A DNA stretch of 64,000 nucleotides from Azohydromonas australica DSM 1124 (GTDB taxonomy: Bacteria > Pseudomonadota > Gammaproteobacteria > Burkholderiales > Burkholderiaceae_C), in contig NZ_AUMO01000023.1 of assembly GCF_000430725.1 (NCBI RefSeq), positions 148,244-212,243 on the forward strand, written 5' to 3'. Positions 12,692 through 21,638 of this stretch are shown here, one piece after another. A model generated the notes under the pieces. It ran no database searches, was not told where the DNA came from, and saw only the letters and a list, made by a program, of their open reading frames with translations. Position numbers and translations under genes: made by a program. How positions within the stretch are numbered: the stretch's first letter is position 1; each line of letters begins with the position of its first letter.

Positions 12692-13065
12692 GCGGAGCCT
12701 TCCTGCTGGCCTTGCGCGTGGGACATGCATCGGCGCATGCGCTCGATTTCATCCGGCGTGGGCAACGCGGTGGGATCGACGTTGTCGGTCCCAGTCACCG
12801 CCGGCCTGTCGGGTGCGGGATCGAGCCGGCCCTCCGCGTCGAAACACACCCATCCGTACCACTCGCTTACTCGCCGGAGCTGCTGACCTTCCAGGAGTTC
12901 GACGTACCAGTCGGCCAGCCTGACCCGGCGGTTGGCAAGCTGCGGCAAGGACTTCTGCCCCTGCGCCAGTTGTACATAGGCGTCATGGGCCAGCGGTATC
13001 ACGCTGCCCTCGTCGAGCAGGAAGACAAGGGAGCGGTGCGCAGACGGGTTGCCGGATGCGGTCAT
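12688..13065 (-). CDS. Hypothetical protein, 125 residues
   Basis: I do not recognise a family. Soluble, no signal peptide. The N-terminal part (SLVFLLDEGSVIPLAHDAYVQLAQG) and the middle (VRLADWYVELLEGQQLRRVSEWYGWVCFDAEGRLD) look like a compact folded domain. The C-terminus PTPDEIERMRRCMSHA is helical. ATG at 13065 with no clear ribosome-binding site. It is followed by a tiny membrane protein with an ATGA overlap, so the two probably form an operon. Confidence 0.6.
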   Translation of the reverse strand: MTASGNPSAHRSLVFLLDEGSVIPLAHDAYVQLAQGQKSLPQLANRRVRLADWYVELLEGQQLRRVSEWYGWVCFDAEGRLDPAPDRPAVTGTDNVDPTALPTPDEIERMRRCMSHAQGQQEGSA

Positions 13066-13192
13066 GACACACGTGCGGGCAAGGGCCGTTCCTCTTCATG
13101 GCAGCACGCCGGGCTTGACTCGCCCTCTGGGAGCCGACCGGGCCCAAGGCCTGCACGACCATGCTGCCGGCCCGGGTTTGGGGCAATGCGTG

Positions 13193-13223
13193 TTGAGATT
13201 GCCATCGTGGGAAGGTTCAAACT
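13193..13223 (+). promoter_or_regulatory. MerR/CueR-type promoter of the HMA gene
   Basis: A -35-like TTGAGA (13193-13198) and a -10-like CAAACT (13218-13223) are separated by 19 bases, the over-long spacing that MerR-family activators require. The spacer carries the dyad TTGCCA-TCG-TGGGAA, similar to the CueR operator core (CCTTGCC...GGCAAGG). The ATG of the copper-chaperone-like gene is 34 bases downstream. No MerR-family gene is in this window, so the regulator would be encoded elsewhere. Confidence 0.55.
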
Positions 13224-13257
13224 CGCTCCCACTGTGGTTTGCCGTTGGAGAAACGAG

Positions 13258-13518
13258 ATGATTGCCTTCCAAGTCAATGACATGAGCTGCGGACACTGCG
13301 TCGGAGCCATCACCCGGGCCGTGAAGGCTACTGATCCCCAGGCGCAAGTCGATGTGGATCTCGCACGCCACCTGGTGCGGATCGATTCTGCGGCACAGGC
13401 GGCGCAATTGCGCCAGGCCATCGAGGACGCAGGCTACTCGGCCCGGCCCGTGCCGGTGGCAGCCGCCCCGCGCGGGGCCACCGCGCCGAAGCGCGGCGGC
13501 GGATGCTGCTGCGGTTGA
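13258..13518 (+). CDS. Heavy-metal-associated domain protein (CopZ-like copper chaperone)
   Basis: 86 residues. One HMA domain with the metal-binding loop MSCGHC (residues 8-13) and a beta-alpha-beta-beta-alpha-beta pattern ending EDAGYSARPV. The C-terminal tail contains a second cysteine cluster, GGGCCCG, which could add metal-binding capacity and is not part of a standard CopZ. Likely cytoplasmic copper carrier. ATG at 13258 behind GGAGAAACGAG. No copper ATPase lies nearby. The preceding promoter has a CueR-like layout, which supports copper-dependent expression. Confidence 0.87.
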   Translation: MIAFQVNDMSCGHCVGAITRAVKATDPQAQVDVDLARHLVRIDSAAQAAQLRQAIEDAGYSARPVPVAAAPRGATAPKRGGGCCCG

Positions 13519-13607
13519 GGGGGTTCGCGCGCTGCAGCCAGCGGGCCGCGCGGACTCCGTGAGAGCCACACCCGCCATGACGCCGGCGCGGCCCTCGCCA
13601 GGCAAAG

Positions 13608-16520
13608 TCATGGCGGTATGGCGTCGGTTCCCGGCAGTGCCATGCACAGCACCTCCGCCAGGTGATGCACCGGCCGCCCGGTGGCCTGGACGATCTGCTC
13701 GCGGCAGCTGTAGCCGTCGGCAACCACCAGCGCGTCCGGCGCCAGCTCGCGCACCGCGGGCAGCAGCACGCGCTCGGCGCAGCGCATCGACACCTCGTAC
13801 TTGCGCGCCTCGAACCCGAAGGAGCCGGCCATGCCGCAGCAGCCGGTATCAGGCTGACGCAGGTCCAATCCCGTCTGCTTGAGCAGCGCTAGCTCGGCCT
13901 CGGTGCCCAGCACCGACTTGTGATGGCAGTGCAGGTGCACCAGCGCCGGGCGGCGCAGCGGCGCCAGCGCCAGGTCGGGGGCGCGCTGCTGCAGGAAGTC
14001 GCTGAGCAGGAAGCTCTGTTGCCGCAGCCGCCGCGCCTGCTCGTCGTGCGGCAGCATCATCGGCAGCTCCTCCTTGAACACCGACAGGCAGGCGGGCTCC
14101 AGCACGACGATGGGCGTCCCGGCGTGAAGGTCCGCGTCCAGCTCGTCCAGCACCCGCCGCAGGTAGGTGCGCGCCGCATCCAGGTAGCCGAACTCGTACA
14201 GCGGCCGCCCGCAGCACAGCCGCCGCCGCGGCAGCCGCACCGCGAAGCCGGCGTGCCGCAGCACCCGCACCGCGGCATGCGCCACCTGGGGATGGAAGTG
14301 GTCGTTGAAGGTGTCGGGCCACAGCAGCACCTCGCCACGCAGGCCGGGGCCGTCGTCGCGCCGCCACTCGAAGCCGGCGCGAAAGCTGTGCCGCGCGAAG
14401 GCCGGCAGCCGCCGCTGCGGCGCGATGCCCACGCCCCGCTTGGCCAGTCCGGCCCAGGGCTCGTGCTGCAAGAAGGCGTTCACCACGCCCGGCGCCAGCT
14501 CGGCCATCGCGCAGCAGCGGTCGATGAAGCCGAAGACGCGCGCGGCCAGCGGCCTGGCGTGGTGCTCGTGGTAGTGCGACAGGAACTCGGCCTTGTACGC
14601 CGCCATGTCCACCTTCACCGGGCACTCGTGCTTGCAGGCCTTGCAGGAAAGGCACAGGTCCAGCGCCTCCTTCACCGACTCGTCCTGCCAGCCGCGCTTG
14701 AGCACGCCCTGCTCGCGCTCGCCGTTGAGCATCTCGAACAGCAGGTGCGCGCGCCCGCGCGTGGAATGCTGCTCCTCCAGCGTCGCCTTGTAGCTCGGGC
14801 ACATGGTGCCCTCGCGCTTGCGGCACTCGCCCACGCCCACGCAACGCAGCACGCTGCGGCTGAAATCGCCCTGGTCGTCGGCGAAGAACATGCGCGTGGC
14901 CACGGGCAGCGGCCGGTAGCTGGTGCCCAGGCGCAGGTGCTGGTCGGCGCGGTAGGGATGCACCACCTTGCCCGGGTTCATCAGGTTGTCCGGGTCCCAC
15001 AGCGCCTTGAACTCCTCGAAGGCGCGCACCAGCGCCGGCCCGTACATGATGGGCAGCAGCTCGGCCTTGGACTGGCCGTCGCCGTGCTCGCCCGAGATCG
15101 AGCCGCCCAGCGAGGTGACGAGCCTGGCCGCGTCGTGCAGGAAGCGGCGGAACTTGTCGATGCCGGGCTGCGTCTCCAGGTCGAAGTCGATGCGCGTGTG
15201 CACGCAGCCCTGGCCGAAGTGGCCGTAGAGGTCGCAACCATAGCCGTACTCGTCGAACAGCCGGCGCAGCGCACGCAGGTACTCGCCCAGCCGCTCGGGC
15301 GGCACGGAGGAGTCCTCCCAGCCTTCCCAGGTGACGGGCGCATTGGGCACGTGCGCCGTGGCACCCAGGCCCGACTCGCGCACCTTCCAGAGATGGGCCT
15401 CCTGCACGGGGTCGTCCACCCGCTTCATGGAGGGCGGCTTGTCCACCTGCTTGAGGCGGTCCATCAGGGCCTGGGCCTTGGCGTCCGCCTCCTCGCGCGT
15501 GTCGCCGCCGAACTCCACCAGCAGCCAGCCCTTGCCTTCGGGCAGCAGGCCGACGTAGTTGACGTGCAGGTGGGTGTGCTTCATGTCCTCGATGAGCCGG
15601 TCGTCCAGGCCCTCCAGCGCGATCGGCCCGGCCTGCATGACATCGACCACGTGGTCGCCGGCTTCATAGACGCTGTCGTAGCCCAGCACCAGCAGCGTGC
15701 GCGCCTTGGGGTTGGGCAGCAGCCGCAGCGTCGCTTCCAGGACCACGACGCAGGTGCCCTCGCTGCCCACCAGCGCCTTGGCAAGGTCGAAACCCTTCTC
15801 GGGCAGCAGCGCGGGCAGGTTGTAGCCCGAGACCCGGCGCGGGATGTCGGGGAATTTCTCCCGGATCAGCGGCGCGTAGCGTTCGGCCAGTTGCTTGAGC
15901 CCGGCAACGATCTCCGCTGCGCGCCCGCCGCCGGCACGCAGGCGTGCCAGGGCCGCGTCGTCGGTAGCGCCCACCGTCAGGCGCAGGCCGTCGTGGGTGA
16001 GCACGTCCAGCTCGATGACGTTGTGCACCGTCTCGCCGCCCATGACCGAATGCGGGCCGCAGGAGTTGTTGCCGATCATGCCGCCCAGCGTGTTGTGGTC
16101 GTGCGTGGCCGGGTCGGGCGCGAAGGTCAGGCCGTGGCGCGCGGCCTGGTCGCGCAGCTCGTCCAGCACCACGCCGGGCTGCACGCGCGCCGTGCGCGCG
16201 GCCGGATCGATCTCCAGCACGCGGTTCATGTGCTTGGAGAAGTCCATCACGACCGCGACGTTGCAGCACTGCCCGCACAGGCTGGTGCCACCGCCGCGCG
16301 AGAGCACGGGCGCCCGGAACGCGTGGCAGGCGGCGACGGTGGCGATCACGTCCTGCGCGTCGCGCGGGATCACCACGCCGATGGGCACCTGCCGGTAGTT
16401 GGAGGCGTCCGTGGCGTAGAGGGCGCGGCTGCCGTCGTCGAAGCGCACCTCGCCGCGCACCGTCTCGCGCAGGCGGCGCTCCAGGGCCGCGGTGTCGAGC
16501 GGCGCCGCCAGCATGGCCAT
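13608..16520 (-). CDS. FAD-linked D-2-hydroxyacid dehydrogenase with Fe-S and CCG domains (YdiJ-like)
   Basis: 970 residues. N-terminal FAD-binding domain of the PCMH/vanillyl-alcohol oxidase type (LSRGGGTSLCGQ, NTLGGMIGNNSCGPHS), then the FAD-linked oxidase C-terminal domain with ISGEHGDGQ, then a ferredoxin-like 4Fe-4S region (CVGVGECRKREGTMCPS and LCLSCKACKHECPVKV) and two cysteine-rich CCG segments (RLCCGRPLYEFG and TGCCGMAGSFGFEARKY). This layout belongs to quinone-linked D-lactate or D-2-hydroxyglutarate dehydrogenases, of which E. coli YdiJ is one; the exact substrate cannot be read from sequence. ATG 16520 (alternative 16514). It lies 6 bases after the TPP enzyme and is probably co-transcribed with it. 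Confidence 0.9.
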   Translation of the reverse strand: MAMLAAPLDTAALERRLRETVRGEVRFDDGSRALYATDASNYRQVPIGVVIPRDAQDVIATVAACHAFRAPVLSRGGGTSLCGQCCNVAVVMDFSKHMNRVLEIDPAARTARVQPGVVLDELRDQAARHGLTFAPDPATHDHNTLGGMIGNNSCGPHSVMGGETVHNVIELDVLTHDGLRLTVGATDDAALARLRAGGGRAAEIVAGLKQLAERYAPLIREKFPDIPRRVSGYNLPALLPEKGFDLAKALVGSEGTCVVVLEATLRLLPNPKARTLLVLGYDSVYEAGDHVVDVMQAGPIALEGLDDRLIEDMKHTHLHVNYVGLLPEGKGWLLVEFGGDTREEADAKAQALMDRLKQVDKPPSMKRVDDPVQEAHLWKVRESGLGATAHVPNAPVTWEGWEDSSVPPERLGEYLRALRRLFDEYGYGCDLYGHFGQGCVHTRIDFDLETQPGIDKFRRFLHDAARLVTSLGGSISGEHGDGQSKAELLPIMYGPALVRAFEEFKALWDPDNLMNPGKVVHPYRADQHLRLGTSYRPLPVATRMFFADDQGDFSRSVLRCVGVGECRKREGTMCPSYKATLEEQHSTRGRAHLLFEMLNGEREQGVLKRGWQDESVKEALDLCLSCKACKHECPVKVDMAAYKAEFLSHYHEHHARPLAARVFGFIDRCCAMAELAPGVVNAFLQHEPWAGLAKRGVGIAPQRRLPAFARHSFRAGFEWRRDDGPGLRGEVLLWPDTFNDHFHPQVAHAAVRVLRHAGFAVRLPRRRLCCGRPLYEFGYLDAARTYLRRVLDELDADLHAGTPIVVLEPACLSVFKEELPMMLPHDEQARRLRQQSFLLSDFLQQRAPDLALAPLRRPALVHLHCHHKSVLGTEAELALLKQTGLDLRQPDTGCCGMAGSFGFEARKYEVSMRCAERVLLPAVRELAPDALVVADGYSCREQIVQATGRPVHHLAEVLCMALPGTDAIPP

Positions 16521-16526
16521 CGCGCC

Positions 16527-18317
16527 TCAGCCGCGCTTGGCCGTGAGCCCGTCCCAGGCCTCGCGCATGCTGGCCATGACGGTCTGCAGCGCCTCGGGGT
16601 CGCCGTGCAGCAACGCCTTGGCGTAGTGCCGGGCCTGCTTCCACGTCACGTGCGGCGGCAGCGGCGGCACGTTGGCGTCGGTCACCATCTCCAGCAGCAC
16701 GGGGCGGTCGGCCGACAGCGCCTGCTCCCAGGCACCGGCGATCGCGTCCGGATGGTCCACCCGCAGGCCGTGCAGGCCCAGCATCTGCGCGTACTGGGCG
16801 TAGGGGAAGGCCGGCAGCACCTGCGAGTCCTCGAACTTCGGATCGCCCGCGCCCACGCGCTGCTCCCAGGTGACCATGTTGAGGTCGCCGTTGTGCAGCA
16901 CCATGACCACCAGCCGCGGGTCGCTCCAGCGCCGCCACTGGTGCGCGATGGTCACCAGCGCGTTGAGGCCCAGCATCTGCATCGCGCCGTCGCCCACCAG
17001 CGCCACCACCGGGCGGTCCGGGTAGGCGAACTTGGCGGCGGTGGCATAGGGCACGGCCGGGCACATGGTGGCCAGGCCGCCGGAGAGCGAGCCCATCATG
17101 CCGCGCCGGGCCTTGAGGTCGCGCGCGTACCAGGCGGCGCTGGTGCCGGAGTCGCAGGTGAGGATGGCGTTGTCGGGCAGCCGCGGCGACAGCTCCCAGA
17201 ACACGCGCTGCGGGTTGATCGGCTTGGCCTCGTTCATGGCGCGCTGCTCCAGCACCTGCCACCACTGGCGCACGCCGGCCTCGATCTTGTCGCGCCACGC
17301 GCGGTCCGCCTTGGGCTGCAGCAGCGGCAGCAGCGCCTGCAGCGTGAGCCGGCTGTCGCCGACGAGGTTGACCTCCATCGGGTAGCGCAGCGAGAGCTTG
17401 CGGCCGTCGGTGTCGATCTGCACGCCGCGCGCTTGGCCCTCCTTGGGCAGGAACTCCGAGTACGGGAAGCTCGACCCCACCATCAGCAGCGTGTCGCAGC
17501 CGCTCATCAGCTCCCAGCTCGGCACGGTGCCCAGCAGCCCGATGGAACCGGTGACATAGGGCAGGTCGTCGGGCACGGCCATCTTGCCCAGCAGCGCCTT
17601 GGCGACGCCCGCGCCCAGCGTCTCGGCCACGGCGATGAGCTCGTCGGTGGCGTGCAGCGCGCCGGCCCCGGCCAGGATGGCCACGCGCTGGCCGGCGTTG
17701 AGCACGTCGGCCGCGGCCTGCAGGTCGGCCTGCGCCGGCAGCACGCGCTTGGCCGTGAACCCGATGCCCGAATGGACGGTGCCATGCTCGCGCGGCGGGT
17801 CGGGCTCGGCCTTCAGCTCCTGCAGGTCGTTGGGCAGGATGACGCAGGTGACGGTGCGCTGGTCGCGCGCGATGCGCATGGCGCGGTCCACCAGGTGGCG
17901 GATCTGCGCCGGCACGGTGGCCATGTGCACGTACTCGTGGGCCACGTCCTTGAACAGGCTCAGCAGGTCCACCTCCTGCTGGTAGTCGCCGCCCAGCGCC
18001 GCGCGCGCCTGCTGCCCCACGATGGCGACCACCGGCTGGTGGTCGGCCTTGGCGTCGTACAGGCCGTTGAGCAGGTGGATCGCGCCCGGCCCGGAGGTCG
18101 CCATGCACACGCCCACCTCGCCCGTGAACTTGGCATGCGCGGTGGCCATGAAGGCCGCCAGCTCCTCGTGCCTGGCCTGGATGAACTCGACGCGGTCGCT
18201 GCAGCGGTCCAGCGCGCCCATCAGGCCGTTGATGCCGTCGCCGGGGTAGCCGTAGATGCGGCGCACGCCCCACTCGTGCAGGCGCTGCAGGACTTGGTCG
18301 CTGACGGTCATGGTCAT
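16527..18317 (-). CDS. Thiamine pyrophosphate-dependent enzyme, pyruvate oxidase-like
   Basis: 596 residues with the three-domain layout of the acetolactate synthase/pyruvate oxidase family: PYR domain (catalytic Glu51 in ARHEELAAFMA), a central Rossmann domain, and a PP domain with the TPP motif GDGAMQMLGLNALV ... HNGDLNM. Residues EVDLLSLFKDVAHEY and the overall pattern are closer to PoxB-type pyruvate oxidases than to acetolactate synthase. PoxB oxidises pyruvate to acetate with quinone as acceptor; substrate remains inferred. The ATG at 18317 is preceded by AAGGGG; an in-frame upstream extension to 18407 has no such signal. The downstream gene encodes a lactate-dehydrogenase-like enzyme, which suggests a joint lactate/pyruvate route. 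Confidence 0.85.
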   Translation of the reverse strand: MTMTVSDQVLQRLHEWGVRRIYGYPGDGINGLMGALDRCSDRVEFIQARHEELAAFMATAHAKFTGEVGVCMATSGPGAIHLLNGLYDAKADHQPVVAIVGQQARAALGGDYQQEVDLLSLFKDVAHEYVHMATVPAQIRHLVDRAMRIARDQRTVTCVILPNDLQELKAEPDPPREHGTVHSGIGFTAKRVLPAQADLQAAADVLNAGQRVAILAGAGALHATDELIAVAETLGAGVAKALLGKMAVPDDLPYVTGSIGLLGTVPSWELMSGCDTLLMVGSSFPYSEFLPKEGQARGVQIDTDGRKLSLRYPMEVNLVGDSRLTLQALLPLLQPKADRAWRDKIEAGVRQWWQVLEQRAMNEAKPINPQRVFWELSPRLPDNAILTCDSGTSAAWYARDLKARRGMMGSLSGGLATMCPAVPYATAAKFAYPDRPVVALVGDGAMQMLGLNALVTIAHQWRRWSDPRLVVMVLHNGDLNMVTWEQRVGAGDPKFEDSQVLPAFPYAQYAQMLGLHGLRVDHPDAIAGAWEQALSADRPVLLEMVTDANVPPLPPHVTWKQARHYAKALLHGDPEALQTVMASMREAWDGLTAKRG

Positions 18318-18428
18318 GGCATGGGCCCCTTCGGTGGCAGTGAGCGATCGCCTGGAAACCAGCGCAACCTCCCTGCAGTCGCGACGGCGAAAGCCTTGAG
18401 CCGGCATCGCGGCAAGCGCGGTGCCGGT

Positions 18429-18451
18429 GTGCTTAAGAGCGGCTTAAGCAC
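18429..18451. promoter_or_regulatory. Perfect 9-bp inverted repeat in divergent promoter region
   Basis: Arms GTGCTTAAG (18429-18437) and CTTAAGCAC (18443-18451) with a 5-base spacer. The position, between the leftward TPP enzyme (start 18317) and the rightward glycosidase (start 18581), and the perfect symmetry suggest an operator for a dimeric regulator. No regulator gene is adjacent. Confidence 0.5.
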
Positions 18452-18580
18452 GGCAGGCAGGACATGCTCGAAAGCGGCTGGTCCTCGCCGCGCTCGGCCC
18501 GGGCCTCTTCCTTGCCCGCATCCGGGCAGGGCCCCGTGCCCGCACCGTCGAGGAATGCAGCTGCCGTGAGACCGGCCTTC

Positions 18581-19876
18581 ATGTTTGCCACTGGCATCGA
18601 GAACTCATGCCCGACCATCGACGGTGGCCGCATGCGCCGGGACGAGATGGACGCCTGTGGCCACTACGCGCGCTGGAAGGAGGATTTCGATCGCGTGCAG
18701 GCGCTCGGCCTGTCGTTCCTGCGCTATGGGCCGCCCATCCACCGCACCTGGCTCGGTGCCGGACATCACGACTGGTCCTTCGCCGACACCACCTTCGCCG
18801 ACCTGGCGGCGCGCGACATCGTTCCCATCGTGGACCTGTGCCATTTCGGCGTGCCGGACTGGATCGGCAACTTCCAGAACCCCGATTTCCCTGCGCTGTT
18901 CGCGGACTACGCCGCCGCGTTCGCCCGCCGCTTTCCCTGGGTGCAGCTCTACACGCCGGTCAACGAGATGTTCATCTGCGCCTTGTTCTCCGCCTCCTAC
19001 GGCTGGTGGAACGAGCAGCTGCGCAGCGACCGCGCCTTCGTCACGGCGCTCAAGCACGTCGTCAAGGCCAACGTGCTGGCGATGCGCGCCATCCTCGGCG
19101 TGCGCCCCGACGCCCTCTTCATCCAGAGCGAGTCGTCCGAGTACTTCCATGCCGACAACCCGCGGGCCATCGGCCCGGCCGAGGTGCTCAATGCCCGCCG
19201 CTTCCTGTCGCTGGACCTGAACTACGGCCGGCGCGTGGACTCGCAGATGTACGAGTACCTGCTGGACAACGGCATGACGCGCGAGGAGTACCACTTCTTC
19301 CTGGGCCAGCGCCTCAAGCACCACTGCATCATGGGCAACGACTACTACGTCACCAACGAGCACCGGGTGTGGGAGGACGGCCGCACCGCCGCGGCCGGCG
19401 AGGTGTTCGGCTACGACGAGCTCACGTGGCAGTACTACGACCGCTACCGGCTGCCGGTCATGCACACCGAGACCAACCTCGCCCAGGGCCCCAACGGCGA
19501 CGAGGCGGTGTACTGGCTGTGGAAGGAGTGGGCCAACGTGCTGCGCCTGCGCAACGACGGCGTGCCCATCCTGGGCTTCACCTGGTATTCGCTCACCGAC
19601 CAGGTGGACTGGGACACGGCGCTGCGCGAGGCCAACGGCCGCGTCAACCCGCTGGGGCTGTACGACCTCGACCGCAGGATCCGGCCCGTGGGCCAGGCCT
19701 ACCAGAAGCTCATCGCCGACTGGCGGGAGGTGCTGCCGACGCAGAGCGTGTGCCTGCAGGTGCCCGTGGTGCGGCCGCGGCGCTACGCGCAGTCCTGGGC
19801 CGCCGGCCAGCGGTCCGAGGCCTCGGCCGGACTGGCCCGCACGCCCACCGAGCCGCACGACGTGCAAGGAGGCTGA
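18581..19876 (+). CDS. Glycoside hydrolase family 1 protein
   Basis: 431 residues, TIM-barrel beta-glycosidase of the GH1 type. The acid/base Glu is E129 in LYTPVNEMFICA (GH1 T-x-NEP region) and the nucleophile is E297 in VMHTETNLAQG (GH1 ITENG region). N-terminus FATGIENSCPTIDGGRMRRDE is the entry strand of the barrel. No signal peptide, so cytoplasmic. The ATG at 18581 is chosen because the conserved fold begins there; an in-frame ATG at 18464 would add 39 unconserved residues. Followed 2 bases later by an SDR gene, so the pair is an operon. Substrate unknown; this subgroup is often annotated only as family 1 glycosylhydrolase. Confidence 0.85.
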   Translation: MFATGIENSCPTIDGGRMRRDEMDACGHYARWKEDFDRVQALGLSFLRYGPPIHRTWLGAGHHDWSFADTTFADLAARDIVPIVDLCHFGVPDWIGNFQNPDFPALFADYAAAFARRFPWVQLYTPVNEMFICALFSASYGWWNEQLRSDRAFVTALKHVVKANVLAMRAILGVRPDALFIQSESSEYFHADNPRAIGPAEVLNARRFLSLDLNYGRRVDSQMYEYLLDNGMTREEYHFFLGQRLKHHCIMGNDYYVTNEHRVWEDGRTAAAGEVFGYDELTWQYYDRYRLPVMHTETNLAQGPNGDEAVYWLWKEWANVLRLRNDGVPILGFTWYSLTDQVDWDTALREANGRVNPLGLYDLDRRIRPVGQAYQKLIADWREVLPTQSVCLQVPVVRPRRYAQSWAAGQRSEASAGLARTPTEPHDVQGG

Positions 19877-19878
19877 TC

Positions 19879-20616
19879 ATGCGATTCCAGGACAAGGTGG
19901 CCATCGTCACCGGTGCGGCCAGCGGCATCGGCCTGGCCGTGGCCCGGCGCCTGGGTCAGGAGGGTGCGCGCGTGCTGGTCGCCGACCTGGATGCCGGCAA
20001 GGCCGGGGCGGCCGTGCAGCAGCTGCGCGACGACGGCGCGCCCGACGCGCTGGCCCAGGCCTGCGACGTGGCGCAGGAGGAGCAGGTCGCCGCCGCCGTG
20101 CAGGCGGTGCTGCAGCGCTGGGGACGGCTGGACGTGGTGGTCAACAACGCCGGGCTGATGGTGTTCAAGCCGCTGCAGGAGCACACGGCCGACGACTGGA
20201 TGCGCGTGCTGTGCGTGGACCTGATGGGCGCCTTCTTCTTCACGCGGCAGGCCTTCGTCCACATGCGCCCGGGCGGCGCGATCGTCAACGTCTCCAGCAT
20301 CCACGCCGAGGAGACCACGCCGCTGGTGGCCTCCTACGCGGCGGCCAAGGCCGCGCTCCTGTCGCTCACGCGCTCCACCGCCATCGAGGGCAAGGCCAAG
20401 GGCATCCGGGCCAACGCCATCCTGCCCGGCGCCGTGGACACGCCGATGCTGTGGGCCAATCCGAACCTGAAGTCGGGCATCGAGACCGTCAGCCTCGCCG
20501 ACGTGGGACAGCCGCAGGACGTTGCCGCCGCCGTGGCGTTTCTCGCCTCCGACGAGGCGGTCTTCGTGCAGGGCGCGGCGCTGCGCGTGGACGGCGGTCG
20601 CCTGGACCGCCTGTAG
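19879..20616 (+). CDS. SDR-family oxidoreductase
   Basis: 245 residues, classical short-chain dehydrogenase. NAD(P)-binding TGAASGIG (residues 11-18), acidic Asp after the second strand (VADLD) favouring NAD, NNAG motif, catalytic Ser in VNVSSIHA, and the YxxxK pair in SYAAAKAALLSLTRS. C-terminal DGGRLDRL is family-typical. ATG at 19879 has AAGGAGG 9 bases upstream. Sits directly behind the family-1 glycosidase, suggesting a sugar or sugar-alcohol substrate (inference). Confidence 0.9.
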   Translation: MRFQDKVAIVTGAASGIGLAVARRLGQEGARVLVADLDAGKAGAAVQQLRDDGAPDALAQACDVAQEEQVAAAVQAVLQRWGRLDVVVNNAGLMVFKPLQEHTADDWMRVLCVDLMGAFFFTRQAFVHMRPGGAIVNVSSIHAEETTPLVASYAAAKAALLSLTRSTAIEGKAKGIRANAILPGAVDTPMLWANPNLKSGIETVSLADVGQPQDVAAAVAFLASDEAVFVQGAALRVDGGRLDRL

Positions 20617-20655
20617 CCTCCGTCCGAAGTCCGCCCCGTTGGGGACGCAGGGGCG

Positions 20656-21177
20656 TCAATCCGCATGAAGACGCCCTTGCTCCGCGCTGGAGCGCAGGTC
20701 TCGGCGCACCCGCCGTGCCAGGCGCAGCACCACCTGCTGCAAGCCGACCAGCACGGCGGTGATGGCCACCGCGGTGGTGAAAAGGACCAGGCTGTGCTCA
20801 CCCGCGGCCTGCAGGCCGAAGCTCAGCGCGGTGGACACCGCGGGCGGGTGCATGAGGTCCAGCGCCACCATGGCCCCGATCACCACCAGCATCGACAGTC
20901 CGGCCGCCAGGTAGCCGGGCCCCAGTGCCACATGGCATAGCCAGCCGATGCCCGCCGCCGCGAGCTGCGACAGCACCAGCGTGCGCACGCGGTTCATCTC
21001 GTGCTCGGGATCGAGGTAGATCAGGAAGGCGCTGGAGGCCAGCGACGCGAACAGCAGCCGCTGCTGCGCCAGCGCCTCCACGAAGGCCAGCACCAGCAGC
21101 ACGGTGGCGGTAGGCAGCAGCGCCAGCAGCAACTCGCCGCGAAGCCCGCCGCGCCGCGGCGAGCGCTCAGTGACCAC
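20656..21177 (-). CDS. HPP-family membrane protein
   Basis: 173 residues with four to five membrane helices and the name-giving motif in ALDLMHPPAVSTALSFG. A cyanobacterial HPP protein was reported as a nitrite transporter; in most bacteria the role is unknown. Start is GTG at 21177, overlapping the end of the DUF1622 gene by 11 bases. Last gene of a leftward run; it ends 39 bases from the convergent SDR gene. Confidence 0.82.
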   Translation of the reverse strand: MVTERSPRRGGLRGELLLALLPTATVLLVLAFVEALAQQRLLFASLASSAFLIYLDPEHEMNRVRTLVLSQLAAAGIGWLCHVALGPGYLAAGLSMLVVIGAMVALDLMHPPAVSTALSFGLQAAGEHSLVLFTTAVAITAVLVGLQQVVLRLARRVRRDLRSSAEQGRLHAD

Positions 21178-21577
21178 GGCCCGGCCCGGCGGGCGCGTCG
21201 GGCACGGTGGCGTGCCCGCGCAGCGCCGGCTCTTCGCCGGCCTGCTCGTCCCTCATCTCGCGGCTCAGGAAGTAGTTGAGCGCGGTGCGGATGATGGCGA
21301 TGGCAGCGAGCTTGCCGATGCGCTCCCAGGTCGGCGCCACCGAGGTGGACAGGATGTCGGCCGCCAGCTGCAGCTCCAGCGCCAGCGTGAGGTAGCGCGC
21401 GAACGCCAGGCGTATGGGCGTGAAGCTCGTGCCGCGGGCGTTGAGCGCATGCCGTACCAGGCCGAACACCGCCACCACGATGCCCGCGGCGATGACCAAG
21501 GCTCCCAGCGTCTCCACCAGCAGGCGCAGCCACTCGACGGCACGCTGGACGGTTTCCTCAACATCGCCGTAATTCAT
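21167..21577 (-). CDS. DUF1622-family membrane protein
   Basis: 136 residues. Two or three hydrophobic helices (LVETLGALVIAAGIVVAVFGLVRHAL; FARYLTLALELQLAADIL; KLAAIAIIRTALNYFLSRE) and the family hallmark LELQLAADILSTSVAPTWERIGKLAAIAIIRT. Function unknown. ATG at 21577; longer upstream frames are ruled out by overlap with the dehydrogenase gene. Lies between the FMN dehydrogenase and the HPP gene on the same strand. Confidence 0.85.
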   Translation of the reverse strand: MNYGDVEETVQRAVEWLRLLVETLGALVIAAGIVVAVFGLVRHALNARGTSFTPIRLAFARYLTLALELQLAADILSTSVAPTWERIGKLAAIAIIRTALNYFLSREMRDEQAGEEPALRGHATVPDAPAGPGRGH

Positions 21578-21638
21578 GGGTGGTTCCTGGACGTCGCAAC
21601 GGGTGGTGATGAGGGGCCATGCCCGCGCGATGCTCGGC

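Noticed and set aside
13920..18569. A 1549-codon rightward open frame
   Set aside because: Antisense to the dehydrogenase and TPP enzyme, whose domains are unmistakable; composition is His/Gln/Ala-rich as expected from reading high-G+C genes backwards.
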